Positions 45,601 through 57,800 of a stretch of DNA of 64,000 nt are shown one piece after another (within the stretch, counting starts at the first letter, position 1; every line of letters begins with the position of its first letter). The DNA lies in NCBI RefSeq assembly GCF_018069625.1, contig NZ_CP072941.1, forward strand, positions 1,054,001 to 1,118,000. The letters run 5' to 3'. The notes under the pieces are model-generated. The model made no database searches, had not been told where the DNA came from, and saw nothing but the letters and a program-made list of their open reading frames with translations. The position numbers and the translations under genes are program-made. The DNA comes from Streptomyces yatensis. Lineage in GTDB: Bacteria > Actinomycetota > Actinomycetes > Streptomycetales > Streptomycetaceae.

Positions 45601-48600
45601 TGGGTCACCCAGTCGGGATCCGCGCCGGGCTGGACATCGCGGTCGGGCCGGGAGTACACGCGCACATCGCGCCGCCCGTCCTCGGCGGCCTCACCCACGA
45701 CGATCTGCACCCGCAGCCCGCCCGACGACGGCAGCACCAACGGGACCTGCAGCGCCAGTTCCTCGATGCCGCCACAGCCCGCCTCATCGGCCGCCCGTAA
45801 CGCCCACTCCACCAACGCCGCACCCGGCACCAGCGGCGCTCCGGCGACCGCATGGTCACCGAGCCAGCCCTCACCACCGGTGGCCGACACCCGTCCGGTC
45901 AGCACCAGCCCGCCATCGGCAAGGCCCACCGCCGCCCGCAGCAACGGGTGCTCCACCCGCTGCAGCCCCGCAGCGCCCACATCACCGACCCCGCCGGTGG
46001 CAGTGGCCCAGTAGCGCTGGCGCTGGAAGGCGTACGTGGGCAGATCGACGGTACGAGGGGTGGGGTCGGCCGGGAACGCGGCCCTCCAGTCGACGTCGAC
46101 CCCGGCGGTGAACGCCTGGGCGAGCGAGTGGAGGAGCTGGGCCCGGCCGCCGTGATCGCGGCGCAGAGTCGGCACCGTGACGGCCGTGACCTCGGCTTCC
46201 TCGAAGGTCTCCTGGAGGCCGAGGGTGAGCACGGGATGCGTACTGGCCTCGATGAACACCCGATGCCCATCAGACAGCAACGCCTGAACGGCATCGGTGA
46301 ACCGCACCCGCTCCCGCAGGTTCGCCACCCAGTAGCCGGTGTCCAAGTCGGTGGAAACCGCACGACCACCGGTCACGGTCGAGTAGAACGCCGTACCCGA
46401 ACCGGACGTATCAAGCGGATGGATGCCGGCCAGAACCTCGTTCAACTCATCGCGGATCTCCTCCACCTGAGGACCGTGCGAGGCATAATCCACCTCGATC
46501 AGCCGCGCCCGCTCCCCCACCTCCTGACACCCGGCGACGACAGCTGCCACCTGCTCCGGCGGACCCGAAACCACCGTCGATGAGGGCCCGTTCACTGCGG
46601 CCACGCCTACACCGGCCGCCTGATCGCCCAGGCCGGAGAGCAACTGGCCCGCCCGCTCCTGACCCACACCGAGCGACGCCATCGCCCCACCACCGGCCAA
46701 CCGCCGCAACGCCTTGCTCCGCAACGCCACCACCTTCGCGCCGTCCTCCAACGACAACACACCCGCCACCACCGCAGCCGCAATCTCACCCTGGCTATGA
46801 CCCACCACCGCCACAGGACGCACCCCAAACCCCGCCCACACCGCAGCCAACGACACCATCACCGCCCACAACACCGGCTGCACCACATCCACCCTGCTCA
46901 GATCGGCGGCGTCATCAGCCCCCCGCAACACATCCGTCAACGCCCACTCCACATACGGCGCCAACGCCCGCTCGCACTCCGCCACCCGCGCCGCAAAGAC
47001 CGGCGACACCTCCAGCAGCTCCGCACCCATCCCCACCCACTGCGAACCCTGACCGGGGAAAACCAGCACCGGACCCACATCACCCGCCGGCGCCGCCGCA
47101 CCCGACTGCACCACACCCGGATGCGACACGCCGCCCGCCAATGCCTCCACGGCGGCCAATAGTTCGGCGCGGTCATCACCCACCACCACCGCCCGATGCT
47201 CGAACACCGACCGCGTCGTCACCAACGACCAGCCCACATCCACAGACGACAGCTCGGACGCGCCCTCCACCCGCTCGGCCAAAGCCGCCGCCTGCCCCCG
47301 CAACGCCTCCGCAGTCCGCCCCGACACCACCCACGGCACCACCCCACCCACCTCGGAGGACGCCGACTCCACATCCCTCTCAGGAGCCTGCTCCACAATC
47401 ACATGCGCATTGGTGCCGCTGATCCCGAAGGACGACACACCGGCCCGGCGCGGGCGCTCACCCTCGGGCCACTCCACCGCCTCGGTCAGCAGCCGCACCC
47501 CGCCGCCGTCCCACTCCACATGGGGCGTCAACTCCTCGGCATGGAGGGTGGCCGGGAGTACGCCGTGCCGCAGGGCCATCACCATCTTGATGACACCGGC
47601 CACGCCCGCCGCGCCCTGTGTATGGCCAATGTTGGACTTGAGCGAGCCGAGCCACAGCGGCCGGTCCTCCGGCCGGTCCCGGCCGTACGTGGCGATCAGC
47701 GCGTCGGCTTCGATCGGGTCGCCCAGCTTGGTGCCCGTGCCATGCGCCTCCACCGCGTCCACCTCGGACGGGGCCAGCCGGGCGCTGGCGAGGGCCTGGC
47801 GGATCACCCGCTGCTGGGAGGGGCCGTTCGGCGCGGTGAATCCGTTGCTGGCGCCGTCCTGGTTGATGGCCGAGCCACGGATCAGGGCGAGCACCTCATG
47901 CCCGTTGCGCCGGGCGTCGGAGAGCCGTTCCAACAGGACGAGTCCGACGCCTTCGCCCCATCCGGTGCCGTCGGCGTGTACCGAAAACGCCTTGCACCGA
48001 CCGTCCGGGGACAGCCCCCGTTGCCGGGAGAAGCCGGTGAACACCTCGGGGGTGGCCATCACCGTCACCCCGCCCGCCAGGGCCAGGGCGCACTCCTCCT
48101 GCCGCAGTGCCTGGCAGGCCAGATGGATCGCGACCAGGGATGACGAGCACGCCGTCTCCACCGTGACGGCCGGGCCTTCGAGGCCGAAGGTGTAGGAGAC
48201 CCGGCCCGACAGCAGGCTCGGCGCGTTGCCCGCGTATCCCTCGGATCCCTTCTGCGGGAGGTCGCTCGATGTGGCGCCGCCGGTGGTCGCCGTACCGGCG
48301 TAGACGCCCGTCCGGGAGCCCTTGAGGGACACCGGGTCGATGCCCGCCCGTTCGCATGCCTCCCAGGCGGTTTCCAGCAGCAGTCGCTGCTGGGGGCTGG
48401 TGGCGAGCGCCTCGCGTGGGCTGATGCCGAAGAACTGGGGGTCGAATCGGTCGGCGTCGTAGAGGAATCCGCCCCGGCGGACATAGGTGGTGCCGGGGTG
48501 GTCCGGGTCCGGGTGATAGAGGCTGTCGAGATCCCAGCCGCGGTCGGTGGGAAAGTCCCCGATCGCGTCCACACCGCCGGCGACCAGCCGCCACAGGTCC

Positions 48601-48764
48601 TCGGGCGTGTTCACTCCGCCCGGGAACCGGCAGGCGATGCTCACGACCGCGATCGGCTCCTGGTATCGCTCCTCCACCTCGCGCAAACGCAGGCGCGTAT
48701 CGTGCAGATCCGCGGAGACGCGCTTGAGATACTCGACCAGTTTCTCTTCATTCACGTTCACCAT
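36606..48764 (-). CDS. Bimodular type I PKS: methylmalonyl DH-KR, then methylmalonyl DH-ER-KR
   Basis: 4052 residues, start at 48764, 41 nt after the upstream stop. An N-terminal docking coiled coil (1-32), two complete modules and a docking tail ending IDRELPS. Both ATs carry GHSQGE and YASH. The first module leaves an olefin, the second a saturated methyl-branched unit, matching C16/C17 and C14/C15 of nigericin. Codon 989 (45798-45800) is TTA, rare in Streptomyces and bldA-dependent. The first KS active site reads VETACSSS, Glu replacing the usual Asp. A hexanucleotide repeat encodes an Asn-Ala run in the second module. Several stretches are near-identical to the upstream gene. Confidence 0.96.
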   Translation of the reverse strand: MVNVNEEKLVEYLKRVSADLHDTRLRLREVEERYQEPIAVVSIACRFPGGVNTPEDLWRLVAGGVDAIGDFPTDRGWDLDSLYHPDPDHPGTTYVRRGGFLYDADRFDPQFFGISPREALATSPQQRLLLETAWEACERAGIDPVSLKGSRTGVYAGTATTGGATSSDLPQKGSEGYAGNAPSLLSGRVSYTFGLEGPAVTVETACSSSLVAIHLACQALRQEECALALAGGVTVMATPEVFTGFSRQRGLSPDGRCKAFSVHADGTGWGEGVGLVLLERLSDARRNGHEVLALIRGSAINQDGASNGFTAPNGPSQQRVIRQALASARLAPSEVDAVEAHGTGTKLGDPIEADALIATYGRDRPEDRPLWLGSLKSNIGHTQGAAGVAGVIKMVMALRHGVLPATLHAEELTPHVEWDGGGVRLLTEAVEWPEGERPRRAGVSSFGISGTNAHVIVEQAPERDVESASSEVGGVVPWVVSGRTAEALRGQAAALAERVEGASELSSVDVGWSLVTTRSVFEHRAVVVGDDRAELLAAVEALAGGVSHPGVVQSGAAAPAGDVGPVLVFPGQGSQWVGMGAELLEVSPVFAARVAECERALAPYVEWALTDVLRGADDAADLSRVDVVQPVLWAVMVSLAAVWAGFGVRPVAVVGHSQGEIAAAVVAGVLSLEDGAKVVALRSKALRRLAGGGAMASLGVGQERAGQLLSGLGDQAAGVGVAAVNGPSSTVVSGPPEQVAAVVAGCQEVGERARLIEVDYASHGPQVEEIRDELNEVLAGIHPLDTSGSGTAFYSTVTGGRAVSTDLDTGYWVANLRERVRFTDAVQALLSDGHRVFIEASTHPVLTLGLQETFEEAEVTAVTVPTLRRDHGGRAQLLHSLAQAFTAGVDVDWRAAFPADPTPRTVDLPTYAFQRQRYWATATGGVGDVGAAGLQRVEHPLLRAAVGLADGGLVLTGRVSATGGEGWLGDHAVAGAPLVPGAALVEWALRAADEAGCGGIEELALQVPLVLPSSGGLRVQIVVGEAAEDGRRDVRVYSRPDRDVQPGADPDWVTHAEGVLSPPATPNAAEELGGVWPPEGAKPMDVEGFYAHAEAAGYAYGPSFQGLRAVWRDGADLLAEVALPEAAGDADGFGIHPALLDAALHPMLLAADGESADDAGMRLPFAWNGVSLWAAEATTVRVRLSPRQPSPHQDGAVGEGGVRVVVADAMGAPVLTVDSLTMRPADPRQLRSGDGRGVDGLFTLGWIPMPDVSEVDTSDPMGWVVLGEDALHLAEEPGLGGGGVVCHPGLEALVTALDDGTPPPAFAVTHLPADGGPPEAGAAARAAGGLAAVGRALELVQRWLAEPRLADTRLVVVTRGAVSTGGPEDDHSGDEELNVAVAGLWGLLRSAQVEHPDRFVLLDLHQATDPTAGEVAEAVAHAVRADEPQAALRAGRLRVPRLMRARDTEDATDREAGGLTPGGLDPDGTVLITGGTGLLGGLVAEHLVRTWQVKHLVLVSRRGSDAPGAPELAARLSDLGAQVRIAAVDVTDGDAVADAVAGIDPAHPLTGVIHAAGLLDDAVVTSQTREQVARVWAAKAAAAAHLHTATADRPLRMFVMFSSAAGVVGNAGQAGYAAANAFVDALVAHRRALGLPGLSLAWGLWAQASEMTGHLGRADLTRLRGMRPLSSERGLALLDAACRLSNPLMVAVDFDPAGVAGGDLPAVLRGLAAGRTRRRIAEGGPSASGLAGRLVGVGAAARLDAVAEVVRGGVAVVLGFGSAGEVRVDAAFKELGFDSLTAVELRNRLSVVTGLRLPATLVFDYPTPRVLAEYLCTRLTGETAGPLTPVAARADTDDPVAIIGMTCRFPGGANSPEALWDLVASGRDVIGEFPTGRGWDLDGLFHPDPDHPGTSYANEGAFLHDADAFDAAFFGINPREALATDPQQRLLLEASWEVLERAGIDPVSLKGSPTGVYAGVMYHDYAAGLSGGADVKLEGYAMLAGSGSVVSGRVAYTLGFEGPAVTVDTACSSSLVAMHLAAQALRQGECTLALAGGVTVMATPDVFTGFSRQRGLAPDGRCKPFAAAADGTGWGEGAGVLLLERLSDARRNGHEVLAVIRGSAVNQDGASNGLTAPNGPSQQRVIRQALASAGLSVSDVDAVEAHGTGTTLGDPIEAQALLATYGQDRPAEQPLLLGSIKSNIGHTQAAAGVAGVIKMVQAMRHGTLPASLHIDEPSPHVDWDSGAVRLLTQAVEWPKSERPRRAGVSSFGASGTNAHVILEQAPAPPEEEEQTEPFSSDPGTVSWVLSARSAEALRGQAAALAERVGGASELSSVDVGWSLVTTRSVFEHRAVVVGDDRAELLAAVEALAGGVSHPGVVQSGAAAPAGDVGPVLVFPGQGSQWAGMGAELLEVSPVFAARVAECERALAPYVDWSLTDVLRGAEGAADLGRVDVVQPVLWAVMVSLAAVWAGYGVRPAAVVGHSQGEIAAAVVAGALSLEDGAKVVALRSKALRQLAGGGAMASLGVGQERAGQLLSELGDQAAGVGVAAVNGPSSTVISGPPEQVAAAVAACQEVGERARLIEVDYASHGPQVDEIREELSEVLAGVRPLDTSGSGTAFYSTVTGGRALTTDLGTGYWVANLRERVRFTDAVQALLADGHRVFIEASTHPVLTLGLQETFEEAEVTAVTVPTLRRDHGGRAQLVHSLAQAFTAGVDVDWTTLYPSSPAPRVVALPTYAFQRERYWLDGHGGRGGDPADLGLVSAGHPLLGAAVELADGRGHVLTGRISARTHAWLGEHVVADAVLVPGAALTEWVLRAADEVGCGGVDELALRVPLVLPSSGALRVQVVVGEAAEDGRRDVRVYSRPAGAGDSGTGWVCHAEGVLSAPSDRADEAPGLGGAWPPAGAAPLGVEGFYDRVAASGYAYGPSFQGLRAAWRDGADVCAEVALPEAAGEQAGFGIHPALLDAALHPALLIDQLDADNTETGTEATGGRVWLPFAWNGVTLWAAGATTVRVRLSLASENTEGERALRLTVADAVGAPVLTVDSVAMRPTSVDQLRAAVAHGSHATDSLFTVDWTPLPLAAGVEEAVAGADDWPVLGDGGHQDPAALIATLDDEEAAPPVVLADMTALTSHTGAGAEEASAEALSATERALGLVRSWLAEPRLAEARLVVVTRGAVAVDGPESTTRVDLGAAAVWGLVRSAQSENPGRFVLLDLDDDLDANANANANANAHANADTDPNADPKATAHTDAVRIAVARAVEMDEPQLALRAGRALVPRLVHAGTGGAGLVGPVEQPEAWRLDTAGTATLENVVPVPCPEVLEPLGAGQVRIAVRAAGVNFRDVLVGLGMVPGQTGLGGEGAGVVVDIGPEVTHVSVGDRVMGVLDQAFGPLAVTDARMLAPIPDGWSFRQAAAAPVAYLTAWYGLTDLAGLRPGESVLIHAATGGVGTAAVRIARHLGAEVYATASPGKHAVLDAMGIDEAHRASSRDLDFEESLREATGGRGVDVVLNSLAGPFVDASLRLLREGGRLLEMGKTDVRDPELITAEYPGVTYRVYDLITDAGPDRIRQMLRELGELFDSGLLEPPPVRAWPLSRAREALRYFSQAKHTGKLVLDVPAPVDPDGTVLITGGTGTLGKHVAEHLVRVWNIRHPLLVSRRGMDAPGAPELLAHLTDLGAEPRIVAVDVTDGAAVNDLVAGVDPAHPLTGVVHAAGVLDDAMVTSQTPERLARVWAPKATAAAHLHAATAQLRLGMFVMFSSAAGVMGSPGQANYAAANAYCDALATHRQAMGLPAVSVAWGLWADASGMTGHLDEADLARMSRSGIAAMSGDQALGLMDAACWHGAPQPAAVRLDLAALAAQPADTLPALLRTLLDTGTSTRRTAATGAPAAGLVAQLAAVPAEEQHRILLTLVRTQAAAVLGHTDAGAVSADTPFKDLGFDSLTGVELRNRLAAATGLRLPATVVFRHPTPSAIAAELREKLCPAQADTSAPVFGELERLEAAMARLVPHDDGARDRLAKRLEALLWRLTDDTPAEATGRHHPTVDDGALDSASDDELFEFIDRELPS
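39103..39150 (-). repeat. Hexanucleotide microsatellite in coding DNA (Asn-Ala run)
   Basis: Four exact GCGTTG units (39121-39144) with worn units on both sides encode an alternating Asn-Ala stretch after the LLDLDDD segment of the KR structural half. The repeat is in frame and, by position, probably in a surface loop. Confidence 0.85.
42553..43053 (-). repeat. KS repeat patch shared with 54924-55421
   Basis: About 500 bp of the second-module KS is nearly identical to the equivalent KS region of the upstream gene, with one 3-nt indel. The plus strand is C/A-rich even though the gene is on the minus strand. Confidence 0.75.
43292..43693 (-). repeat. ACP/linker repeat patch shared with 55666-56067
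   Basis: About 400 bp covering the first-module ACP and the preceding linker, nearly identical in the two bimodular genes and strongly C/A-skewed on the plus strand. Confidence 0.75.
46250..47230 (-). repeat. AT repeat patch (also near 40850-41800 and 58590-59560)
   Basis: The AT of this module shares long near-identical stretches with two other methylmalonyl ATs on the same strand. Borders are approximate. The plus strand is C/A-rich and G/T-poor in the core. Confidence 0.65.
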
Positions 48765-48805
48765 GAGGTTTCACCCGGCCTCAGCGATCGTCGCGCCCGG
48801 CACAT

Positions 48806-51800
48806 TCAGGACACACCCAGTTCGTTGTCGATGAAGTCGAGAACCTGGGCCGCGGACGCGGACTCCAGCCTCTCCGCGGCGGTTTTTTCTTCCTCCGCCG
48901 GCTTTCGTGTCGCCTTCCACTTCGCCAGCAGGCTTTCCAGCCGTGCCGTGACCGCTCCCGAATCGTCGTCCTTCATCTCAAGGCCGATCAGGGTGGCCTC
49001 GAGCCTGGCCAGTTCGTTGAGGACCGGATCGGCGCCATCCCGGCCCGTGGCGGTGCCGACCGCCGGAGCGATGCGCTCCAGGAGGTAGTCGGCGAGCACG
49101 GCCGCTTCCGGATAGTCGAAGACGAGGGCGGCGGGCAGCCGCAGACCGGTGGCGGCGGCGAGCCGGTTGCGCAGTTCTACGGCGGTCAGCGAGTCGAAGC
49201 CGAGCTCCTTGAAGTTGGTGTCGGCCTGCACCGCTTCGGCGTCGGAATGCCCCAGCACGGTGGCCACGTGGCCACGGACCAACTGGAGTACGGCGCGGTG
49301 CTGTTCCGTGGCGGACAGGCCGGCCAGCCGGCCGGCCCAGTCGTCCGGCCGCGCATCGGCTGCCGCCGCCGTACGCCGTGCCGCCGCGCCACCGGCGCCG
49401 GATGCGGCGAGGGCGCGGAGCGTGGCGGGGAGAGCGTCGGCGGGCTGGGCGGCCAGGACACGGGTGTTCATGTCCGCCGCGATCAGCTGGTGGCCACCGT
49501 GCTCGGCCGCCGCGTCGAGCAGCCGGAGAGCGTGGTCCGCGGTCATCGCGGTGACGCCCGAGCGGGACATCCGGGCCAGGTCGGCGTCGGCCAGGCCGCC
49601 GGTCATCTCGCTGGATTCGGCCCACAGGCCCCATGCCACCGAGACCGTCGGCAGGCCCAATGCCTGGCGGTGGGCCGCAAGCGCGTCGCAGAAGGCGTTG
49701 GCCGCCGCGTAGTTGGCCTGACCCGGACTGCCCATGACCCCGGCGGCCGACGAGAACAGCACGAACGCGCCCAGGCGCAGATGTGCCGTCGCGGCGTGCA
49801 GATGCGCCGCGGCGGTGGCCTTGGCCGCCCAGACCCGGGCCAGCCGCTCGGGAGTCTGCGCGGTGACGACCGCGTCGTCCAGCACACCCGCGGCATGGAT
49901 GACTCCGGTCAGCGGATGCCCGGGGTCGACCCCCGCCACCAGATCGGCCACGGCCGCCGCGTCGGTGACATCGGCGGCGACGACGCGTACCCGCGCGCCG
50001 AGGGCGGTCAGCCGGTCGGCGAGGTCCCGGGCGCCCGGCGCTTCCGGGCCCCGGCGGCTCACCAGCAGCAGATGCCCGATCCCCCATACGCGTACGAGGT
50101 GTTCGGCGACCAGCGCGCCCAGGGTGCCGGTACCACCGGTGATGAGGACGGTGCCGTCCGGGTCCACCGGGGCGGGAACGTCCAGGACCAGCTTGCCGGT
50201 GTGCTTGGCCTGGCCGAGATGGCGCAGCGCCTCACGTGTCCGGCTGAGCGGCCACGTCCGCACCGGCAGCGGCCGCAGGGCTTCGGTGGCGAACAGCTCG
50301 CCCAGTTCGCCCAGCATCCGGCCGATGTGCTGGGGCCCGGCGTCGGTGATCAGGTCGTAGACCTGGTACGTCACCCCGGGGTGCTCCTCCGCGATGTGCT
50401 CGGGGTCACGGAGGTCGGTCTTGCCCATCTCCATCAGCCGGCCACCCTCGCGCAGCAGCCGCAGCGACGCGTCGACGAAGGGTCCGGCGAGGCTGTTCAG
50501 CACCACATCGACGCCACGCCCACCGGTGGCCCCGCGGAACACCTCCTCGAAGTCCAGATCGCGGGACGAGGCCCGGTGTGCCTCGTCGATGCCCATCGCC
50601 TCCAGCACCCCGTGCTTGCCGGGGCTCGCCGTCGCGTAGACCTCCGCCCCCAGATGCCGGGCGATCCGTACGGCCGCCATGCCCACACCGCCGGTCGCGG
50701 CATGGATCAGGACCGTCTCCCCGGCCTGCAGCCGGGCCAGCTCGACGAGCCCGTACCAGGCGGTCAGGAACGCCACCGGCGCCGAGGCCGCCTGCGCAGA
50801 GGTCCACCCGGCGGGAACGGGCGCCACCATACGGGCGTCGGTCACCGCCGTCGGGCCGAACGCGCGGTCGAAGACCCCCATGACCCGGTCGCCCACCGCG
50901 ACCCCGGTCACCTCGGGGCCTACGTCCAGCACCACACCGGCGCCCTCGCCACCGAGCCCGGTCTGGCCCGGGACCATGCCCAGGCTGATGAGCGCGTCGC
51001 GGAAGTTGATACCGGCCGCGTGCACCGCCACCCGCACCTGACGCGGTCCGAGGGGCTCGAGCACCTCCGGGCACGGCACCGGCTTCACGTTCTCCACCGT
51101 GGCGGCGCCGGTCAGCTCCAGCCGCCATGCGGGCTGTCCCACCAGTGCGGCCACACCTCCGCTGCTCACGCCACCGGCACGCATCAGCCGGGGCACCCGG
51201 AGCCGCCCCGCCCGCAGCGCGACCTGCGGCTCGTCCAGGTGCGCCGCCCACACCACGGCGCCGCGCACACTCTCTTCGAGCGGCTCGGAGTCCGGGTCGA
51301 GATCGACCAGGAGGAATCGCCCCGGGTTCTCCGCCTGCGCACTGCGCACCAGCCCACACACGGCGGCCCCGGCCACGTCCAGGCCACCCGCCCGGGCGCC
51401 GTCCCGGTCCGAGGCGCCGTCCATCTCGGAGGCGCCGTCCGCCTCGGAGGCGCCGTCCGCCTCGGAGGCGCCGTCCGCCTCGGAGGCGCCGTCCGCCTCG
51501 GAGGCTCCCTCGGCCTTGGAAGTGTCGATCGCCTCGGTGGTGTCGATGGTGACCGCTCCCCGCGTGACCACCACCAACCGGGCGTCGGCCAGGCGTGGTT
51601 CGGCCAGCCAGCCCCGCACCAGCTCCAGCACCCGCTGCGAGGCCGCCAGACCGGCGGACGCCAGGTCCTCACCCGCGTCCCCGCCGGACGGGCCGCCGAG
51701 CGCGGGCAGATAGGCGATGGCCACCGCGGGGGCGGGGCCGTCACCGTCGAGCGCGGACACCAGCGACTCCAGATGCGGATGGTGTACCGCGCCCGGCACG

Positions 51801-54800
51801 ATCGGCCCGCACTCCTGCGAGCCCAGAACCACCCACTCACCGCCGTCCGCCGGATCCGGCTCGTGGTGTCCGGCGCCGGTGTCCGGTGCGGGGACGGGCA
51901 GGGGCGTCCACTCCAGGGTGAACAGTCCGTCCACCTCGGGCCCGGGACCGGCGGAGGCTCGCAGTTGGTCGACGTCGGCCGATCGCATCACCAGCGAGTC
52001 GACGGTCAGTACCGGACCGCCCAGGGCGTCGGCCACCTCGACCCGCAGACCGCGCTCGTCCTCGGCGCCACCCGCCTCCAGCTCCCGGGGCGAGAGCCGG
52101 ACCCGTACGGTCGTGGCGCCGCCCGCCCACAGCGACACGCCCCTCCAGGCGAACGGCAGCCACACCCGGCCGTCCTCGTGCTCCTGCCCGGGCCGGTCGA
52201 GGAGGAACGCCGGATGGAGCGCGGCATCCAGCAGTGCCGGATGAATACCGAATCTCTCGGGCTCTCCGGCGGCCTCGGGCAGCGCCACTTCGGCGAACAC
52301 ATCCGCGCCGTCCCGCCATACGGTCCGCAGGCCTCGGAACGACGGGCCGTAGGCGTACCCCGATGCCGCGGCGCGCTCGTAGAACCCGTCCAGCCGTACG
52401 AGCTCCGCGCCCGCCGGGGGCCATACCCCGCCCGGCTCGTCCGCAGGGCCCCGCGCGGGGCCCTGCGGGGACGGCGGGCTCAGAACGCCCTCGGCATGGC
52501 ATACCCAGCCCGGTTCGGCACCGGGCTCGACATCTCGGTCGGGCCGGGAGTACACCCGCACATCACGCCGCCCGTCCTCGGTGGCCACGCCGACCACCAC
52601 CTGAACGCGCAGCCCACCGGACGCGGGCAGAACGAGCGGCACCTGGAGCGCCAGTTCCTCCACCCCGCCGCAGCCCGCCTCATCGGCGGCCCGCAGCGCC
52701 CACTCGACCAGCGCCGCCCCGGGCGCCAGCACGGCGCCCGCCATCACATGCTCGGCCAGCCAGCCCCCGGCGCCACCGGCCGAGACGCGACCGGTGAGCA
52801 CCAGCCCGCCGTCGGCGAGCCCGACGGCCGCCGGCAGCTGCGCATGTTCGACCCGCTGCAAACCGGCGGCCCCCACATCGCCGACGCCACCGCCCTGGGC
52901 CAGCCAGTAACGCTCGCGCTGGAAGGCGTACGTGGGCAGGTCGACCGTCCGGGGCGCCGGGTCTGCCGGGAACCAGTGGGCCCAGTCGACATCGGTGCCA
53001 TGGGTGTGCAGTTGGGCGAGGGCGTGGCCGAGTGCGTGCACATCGGGTCGCTTACGGCTCAGGGTCGCTGTGACCAGCGGAGTCGGCCGCCCGGGCCCGG
53101 CCCCGCCCTCGTGGGTATCGGTGTCGGTGTCGGTGTCGGTCGTCGCCTCGTCGGCGGTGAGGTGCTGAAGGGTGTGCTGGGTCGCGGTGGCCAGGACGGG
53201 GTCGGGGCCGAGTTCGAGGAAGACGCCGGTGTCGGGCGCGATATGGGCGATGGCGGGGTGGAAGCGGACAGGTTGGCGGATATGGCGCACCCAGTAGCCC
53301 GGTGCGGCCATCTCCTCGTCGGCCGGCTCACCGGTGAGGTTGCTGAGCACCGGAAGGGTGGGCCGGTGGAAGGTCAGGCCGTCGATGGCCTGGGCGAACG
53401 GCTCCAGGATCGGGTCCATCAGCGGGGAGTGGAAGGCGTGGCTGACCGTCAGGGTCCTGGTCTTGCGGCCCTTCGCCGCCCAGACGTTGCCGATGCCGGC
53501 GACCAGCTCGACCGGGCCGGAGACGACGGTGTTGCCGGGGGTGTTCAGGGCGGCGATGCCCACCTGACCGTCGTATCGGGCCAGGTCCTCGGCGAGTTCG
53601 TCCGCGGTGGCCGCGATGGTGACCATGCCTCCGCCCTCAGGAAGCCCACCCATCAGGGTGGCGCGGGCGGCGACGAGACGGCAGGCGTCGGGGAGGTCGA
53701 AGACTCCGGCGACATGGGCGGCCGCGATCTCGCCGATCGAGTGGCCGATGACCGCGTCGGGATGTACGCCGAGTGAGTCGAGCAGGCGGGCCAGGGCGAT
53801 GTGCAGGGCGAACAGTCCGGCCTGGGCGTAGGTGGTGTGGTCCAGCAACCCGGGCCGCTCGGCCACACCGTGGAACACCACGTCGCGAAGGGGGTGTTCC
53901 AGGTGAGGGTCGAGCAGACCGCAGACCTCGTCGAACGCCGTGGCGAACACCGGGAACCGCTCGTACAGCCCGGCCCCCATCCCCTCACGCTGGCTGCCCT
54001 GACCGCTGAAAAGCCACACCGTCTTGCCCGTCGCCGCGCCACTGACGGGGAGCGCCACCCCCGGATGTGGCTCACCGCTCGCCAGCGCCGCCACGGCGGC
54101 CAACAGCTCGGCGCGGTCATCGCCCAACGCCACCGCCCGGTGCTCGAAGAGCGATCGCGTGGTGGCGAGTGACCATCCCACATCGACCGCTGTCGTCTCA
54201 GCGGAGTTGGCCATGCGTTCGGCCAGCGCGGCGGCCTGGCCGCGCAGCGCCTCCGCACTCCGCGCGGACAGTGTCCATGGAACAGCCCGCATATCGGGGG
54301 AGATCACGGGCTCGGTCGTGGCACGCTCGCCCGGCTCGGGGGCCTGCTCCAGAAGGAGATGGGCGTTGGTGCCGGAGGCGCCGAACGAGGACACACCGGC
54401 CCGGCGCGGCCGCTCACCATTCGGCCATTCGACCCTCTCGGTCAGCAGCCGCACCGCACCGCTGTCCCAGTCCACATGGGGAGTGGGTTCGTCGATGTGC
54501 AGAGAGGCGGGCAGCGTGCCGTGGCGCATGGCCTGCACCATCTTGATGACGCCCGCGATGCCCGCCGCCGCCTGGGCATGGCCGATGTTGGACTTGATCG
54601 AGCCGAGCAGCAAGGGCTGCCCGGCAGGGCGATCCTGACCGTAGGTGGCCAGCAGCGCCTGCGCCTCGATCGGATCACCCAGCGTCGTACCCGTGCCATG
54701 CGCCTCCACCGCATCGATGTCGGACGGCGACAGCCCGGCGCTCGTCAGCGCTTGGCGGATGACTCGCTGCTGCGAGGGACCGTTCGGCGCGGTGAGTCCA

Positions 54801-57800
54801 TTCGACGCACCGTCCTGGTTGACGGCGGAGCCGCGGATCACGGCCAGGACGTCGTGCCCGTTGCGCCGGGCGTCCGACAGCCGCTCCAGCAGCAGGACGC
54901 CCACGCCTTCGCTCCAGCCGGTGCCGTCGGCGGCGGCCGCGAAGGGCTTGCACCGGCCATCGGGGGCCAGACCACGCTGACGGGAGAAACCGGTGAACAC
55001 ATCCGGGGTGGCCATCACCGTCACCCCACCGGCCAACGCCAGCGTGCACTCCCCCTGCCGCAACGCCTGCGCCGCCAGATGCATCGCCACCAACGACGAC
55101 GAACACGCCGTATCCACCGTCACCGCAGGACCCTCAAAGCCCAGCGTGTACGCCACCCGGCCCGAGACCACGCTGCCCGAACTGGCCAGCATGGCGTAGC
55201 CTTCCAGCCGCGCGTCGCCGCCGCTGAGCCCGGCCGCGTAGTCGTGATACATCACGCCCGCGTACACCCCGGTCGGGCTGCCCTTCAACGACACCGGGTC
55301 GATCCCCGCCCGCTCCAGCACCTCCCACGACGCCTCCAACAGCAACCGCTGCTGCGGATCGGTGGCCAGCGCCTCCCGAGGATTGATCCCGAAGAACGCC
55401 GCGTCGAACGCATCGGCGTCGTAGAGGAACCCGCCTTTGCGCGCGTACGAGGTGCCGGGGTGGTCAGGATCGGGGTGGAAGAGCCCGTCCAGGTCCCAGC
55501 CTCGGCCGGTCGGAAACTCCCCGATGGCGTCACGGCCCGAGGCGACCAGATCCCAAAGCTCCTCCGGAGAGCTGACCCCGCCCGGGAATCGGCAGGTCAT
55601 CGCGACGATGGCGATCGGCTCATCGGCATCGGTCGCCGCCACGACGGGAGTGTGCGCACCGGAACCGGCGGTCTCGCCGGTCAGCCGGGTGCACAGATAC
55701 TCCGCCAGCACCCGAGGCGTCGGATAGTCGAACACCAACGTCGCCGGCAACCGCAACCCCGTCACCACCGACAACCGATTACGCAACTCCACCGCCGTCA
55801 ACGAATCAAAGCCCAACTCCTTGAACGCGGCATCCACCCGCACCTCACCAGCGGAAGCGAACCCCAACACCACCGCCACACCACCCCGCACCACCTCCGC
55901 CACCACATCCAAGCGAGCGGCATCCCCCAACCCCACCAACCGCCCAGCCAACCCCGAAACCCCTGCCTCACCAGCCGCCATCCGCCGCCCGGTACGACCG
56001 GCCACCAACCCCCGCAACACCGCCGGAAGATCCCCACCAGCCACCCCGGCCGGATCGAAGTCCACGGCGACACACAGCGGGCCACCCTGCGCACAGGCGG
56101 CGTCGAGCAGGCCCAGCGCCGTCTCGCTGGACATCGCGGCGATACCCGAGCGGGACATCCGGGCCCGGTCCGTCGCGACGAGCTTTCCGGTCATCTCACT
56201 GGAGTGGGCCCACAGGCCCCAGGCCACCGACAGCCCGGGAAGGCCATGGGCGTGACGGTGGGCGGCGAGGGCGTCGCAAAAGGCGTTCGCCGCCGCGTAG
56301 TTGGCCTGGCCCGGGCTGCCCATGACCCCGGCGGCGGACGAGAACATCGCGAACAGGGACAGCGGAAGGTCGGCGGTGGCGGTGTGAAGGTGCGCCGCGC
56401 CCGTGGCCTTGGCCGCCCACACCCGGGCCAGCCGTTCAGGTGTCTGCGAGGTGATCACCGCGTCGTCGAGCAGCCCCGTGGCATGGATGACACCGGTCAG
56501 CGGATGCTCGGCATCGACCCCCGCCACCAGCTCGGCCACCGCCGACGCGTCCGTGACGTCCACGGCGGCGATCCGCACCCGCGCGCCCAGCCCTTCCAGG
56601 CGGGTGGCCAGATCGCGGGCCCCCGGGGCGTCCGGCCCGCGACGGCTCACCAGGAGCAGATGGCCGACCTGCCAGGTGCGCACCAGGTGCTCGGCCACCA
56701 GGCCGCCCAGGGTGCCGGTGCCGCCCGTAACCAAGACGGTGCCGTCGGGATCGAGCGCCGCCGGGTGGTCCCGCTCCTCCGGACCGCTGTCGGCGGAGGC
56801 ACGGATGAGCCGTGGCACCCACGCCCGGCCATCCCGTACGGCCAACTGCGGCTCATCCAGGTCCATCGCCTGTGTGATGGCGTCCCGCAGCTGAAGGCCG
56901 AGCTCTCGATCCCCATCCGGTTCGAGGCCGAAATCCAGTTCGAGGGCGAGATCCGGTTCGAGATCGAGCAGAAGGAAGCGTCCCGGGTTCTCCGCCTGAG
57001 CGCTCCGCAGAAGACCCCACACCGCTGCGACAGCCACATTCGTATCGCCCTCGGCGTGGGTGACGGCGACCGCGCCACGCGTCACCACGACCAACCGCGC
57101 ATCGGCCAGCAGTGGCTCGGCCAGCCACTTCTGCACCAACTCCAGGACGCCTCGCGCCACCGCCAGACCAGCAGTCGCCATATCGGTCGCGGTGTCGGCG
57201 TCGACGTCCGGGCTCGGGAACTCGGCGAGAACCACGGCCGGGACCGGCTTCCCCTCATCGAGCCCCGCGAGAAGCGCCTCCAGATCCGGATGCGCCCCCT
57301 CGGCCGCCAGCACCGCCCAATCAGCGCGATCGGCCACCGCCCCATCGGCTCCTGTGGACTGCGGCAGTGGGGTCCAGTCCAGGACGAACAGACCATCCAC
57401 ACCACGTGCCGTCGCCGCCCCCCGCAACTGCTCTACGGACGCCGGCCGTGTCACCAGGGAGTCGACCGTCAGAACGGGGTCGCCCACGGCATCGGCCACC
57501 ACCAGCCGCAGCCCGCGCTCGCCCTCGGCGCCGCCCCGATGCGGGGTGAGCCGCACACGTACCGTGCTCGCTCCAGCGGCCCACAACGACACCCCGTTCC
57601 AGGCGAACGGCAGCAGCACCTGGCCGCCGCCCCGCTCCCGCTCGGATCCGGTGTCGAAGAGGAGGGCCGGATGCAGGGCCGCGTCGAGCAGCGCCGGGTG
57701 GATGCCGAAGCCGTCCGCGTCCCCGGCCGCCTCGGGCAGCGCCACCTCGGCCAGCAGGTCAGCGCCGTCCCGCCACACGGCGCGCAGCCCCTGAAAAGAC

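Larger units (their letters stand above)
43292..48660 (-). other. PKS module: KS-AT(methylmalonyl)-DH-KR-ACP (olefin-forming)
   Basis: KS about residues 35-460 (Cys206), AT about 562-865 (Ser657, YASH from Tyr760), DH about 940-1230 ([10 protein letters not shown] with His971; Asp1141), KR about 1462-1640 (GGTGLLG, LDD, Tyr1616, B-type) and ACP with Ser1779. It should deliver a methyl-branched trans olefin, the future C16/C17 epoxide. Confidence 0.92.
49080..55630 (-). other. PKS module: KS-AT(malonyl)-DH-ER-KR-ACP (fully reducing)
   Basis: KS about 1830-2255 (Cys2004), AT about 2350-2680 (GHSIGE with Ser2459, HAFH at 2559-2562, malonyl), DH (HVMAGAVLAP with His2789; Asp2963), ER (about 3315-3635, Val3381), KR (LDD, Tyr3802) and ACP (Ser3975). 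It gives an unbranched CH2-CH2, so the ER residue has no methyl to set. Confidence 0.92.

Noticed and set aside
51393..51518. Sequencing or assembly artefact of the 18-bp repeat
   Set aside because: The frame is kept throughout and the outer units have diverged, as in a genuine ageing repeat; the copy number itself could still be misassembled.
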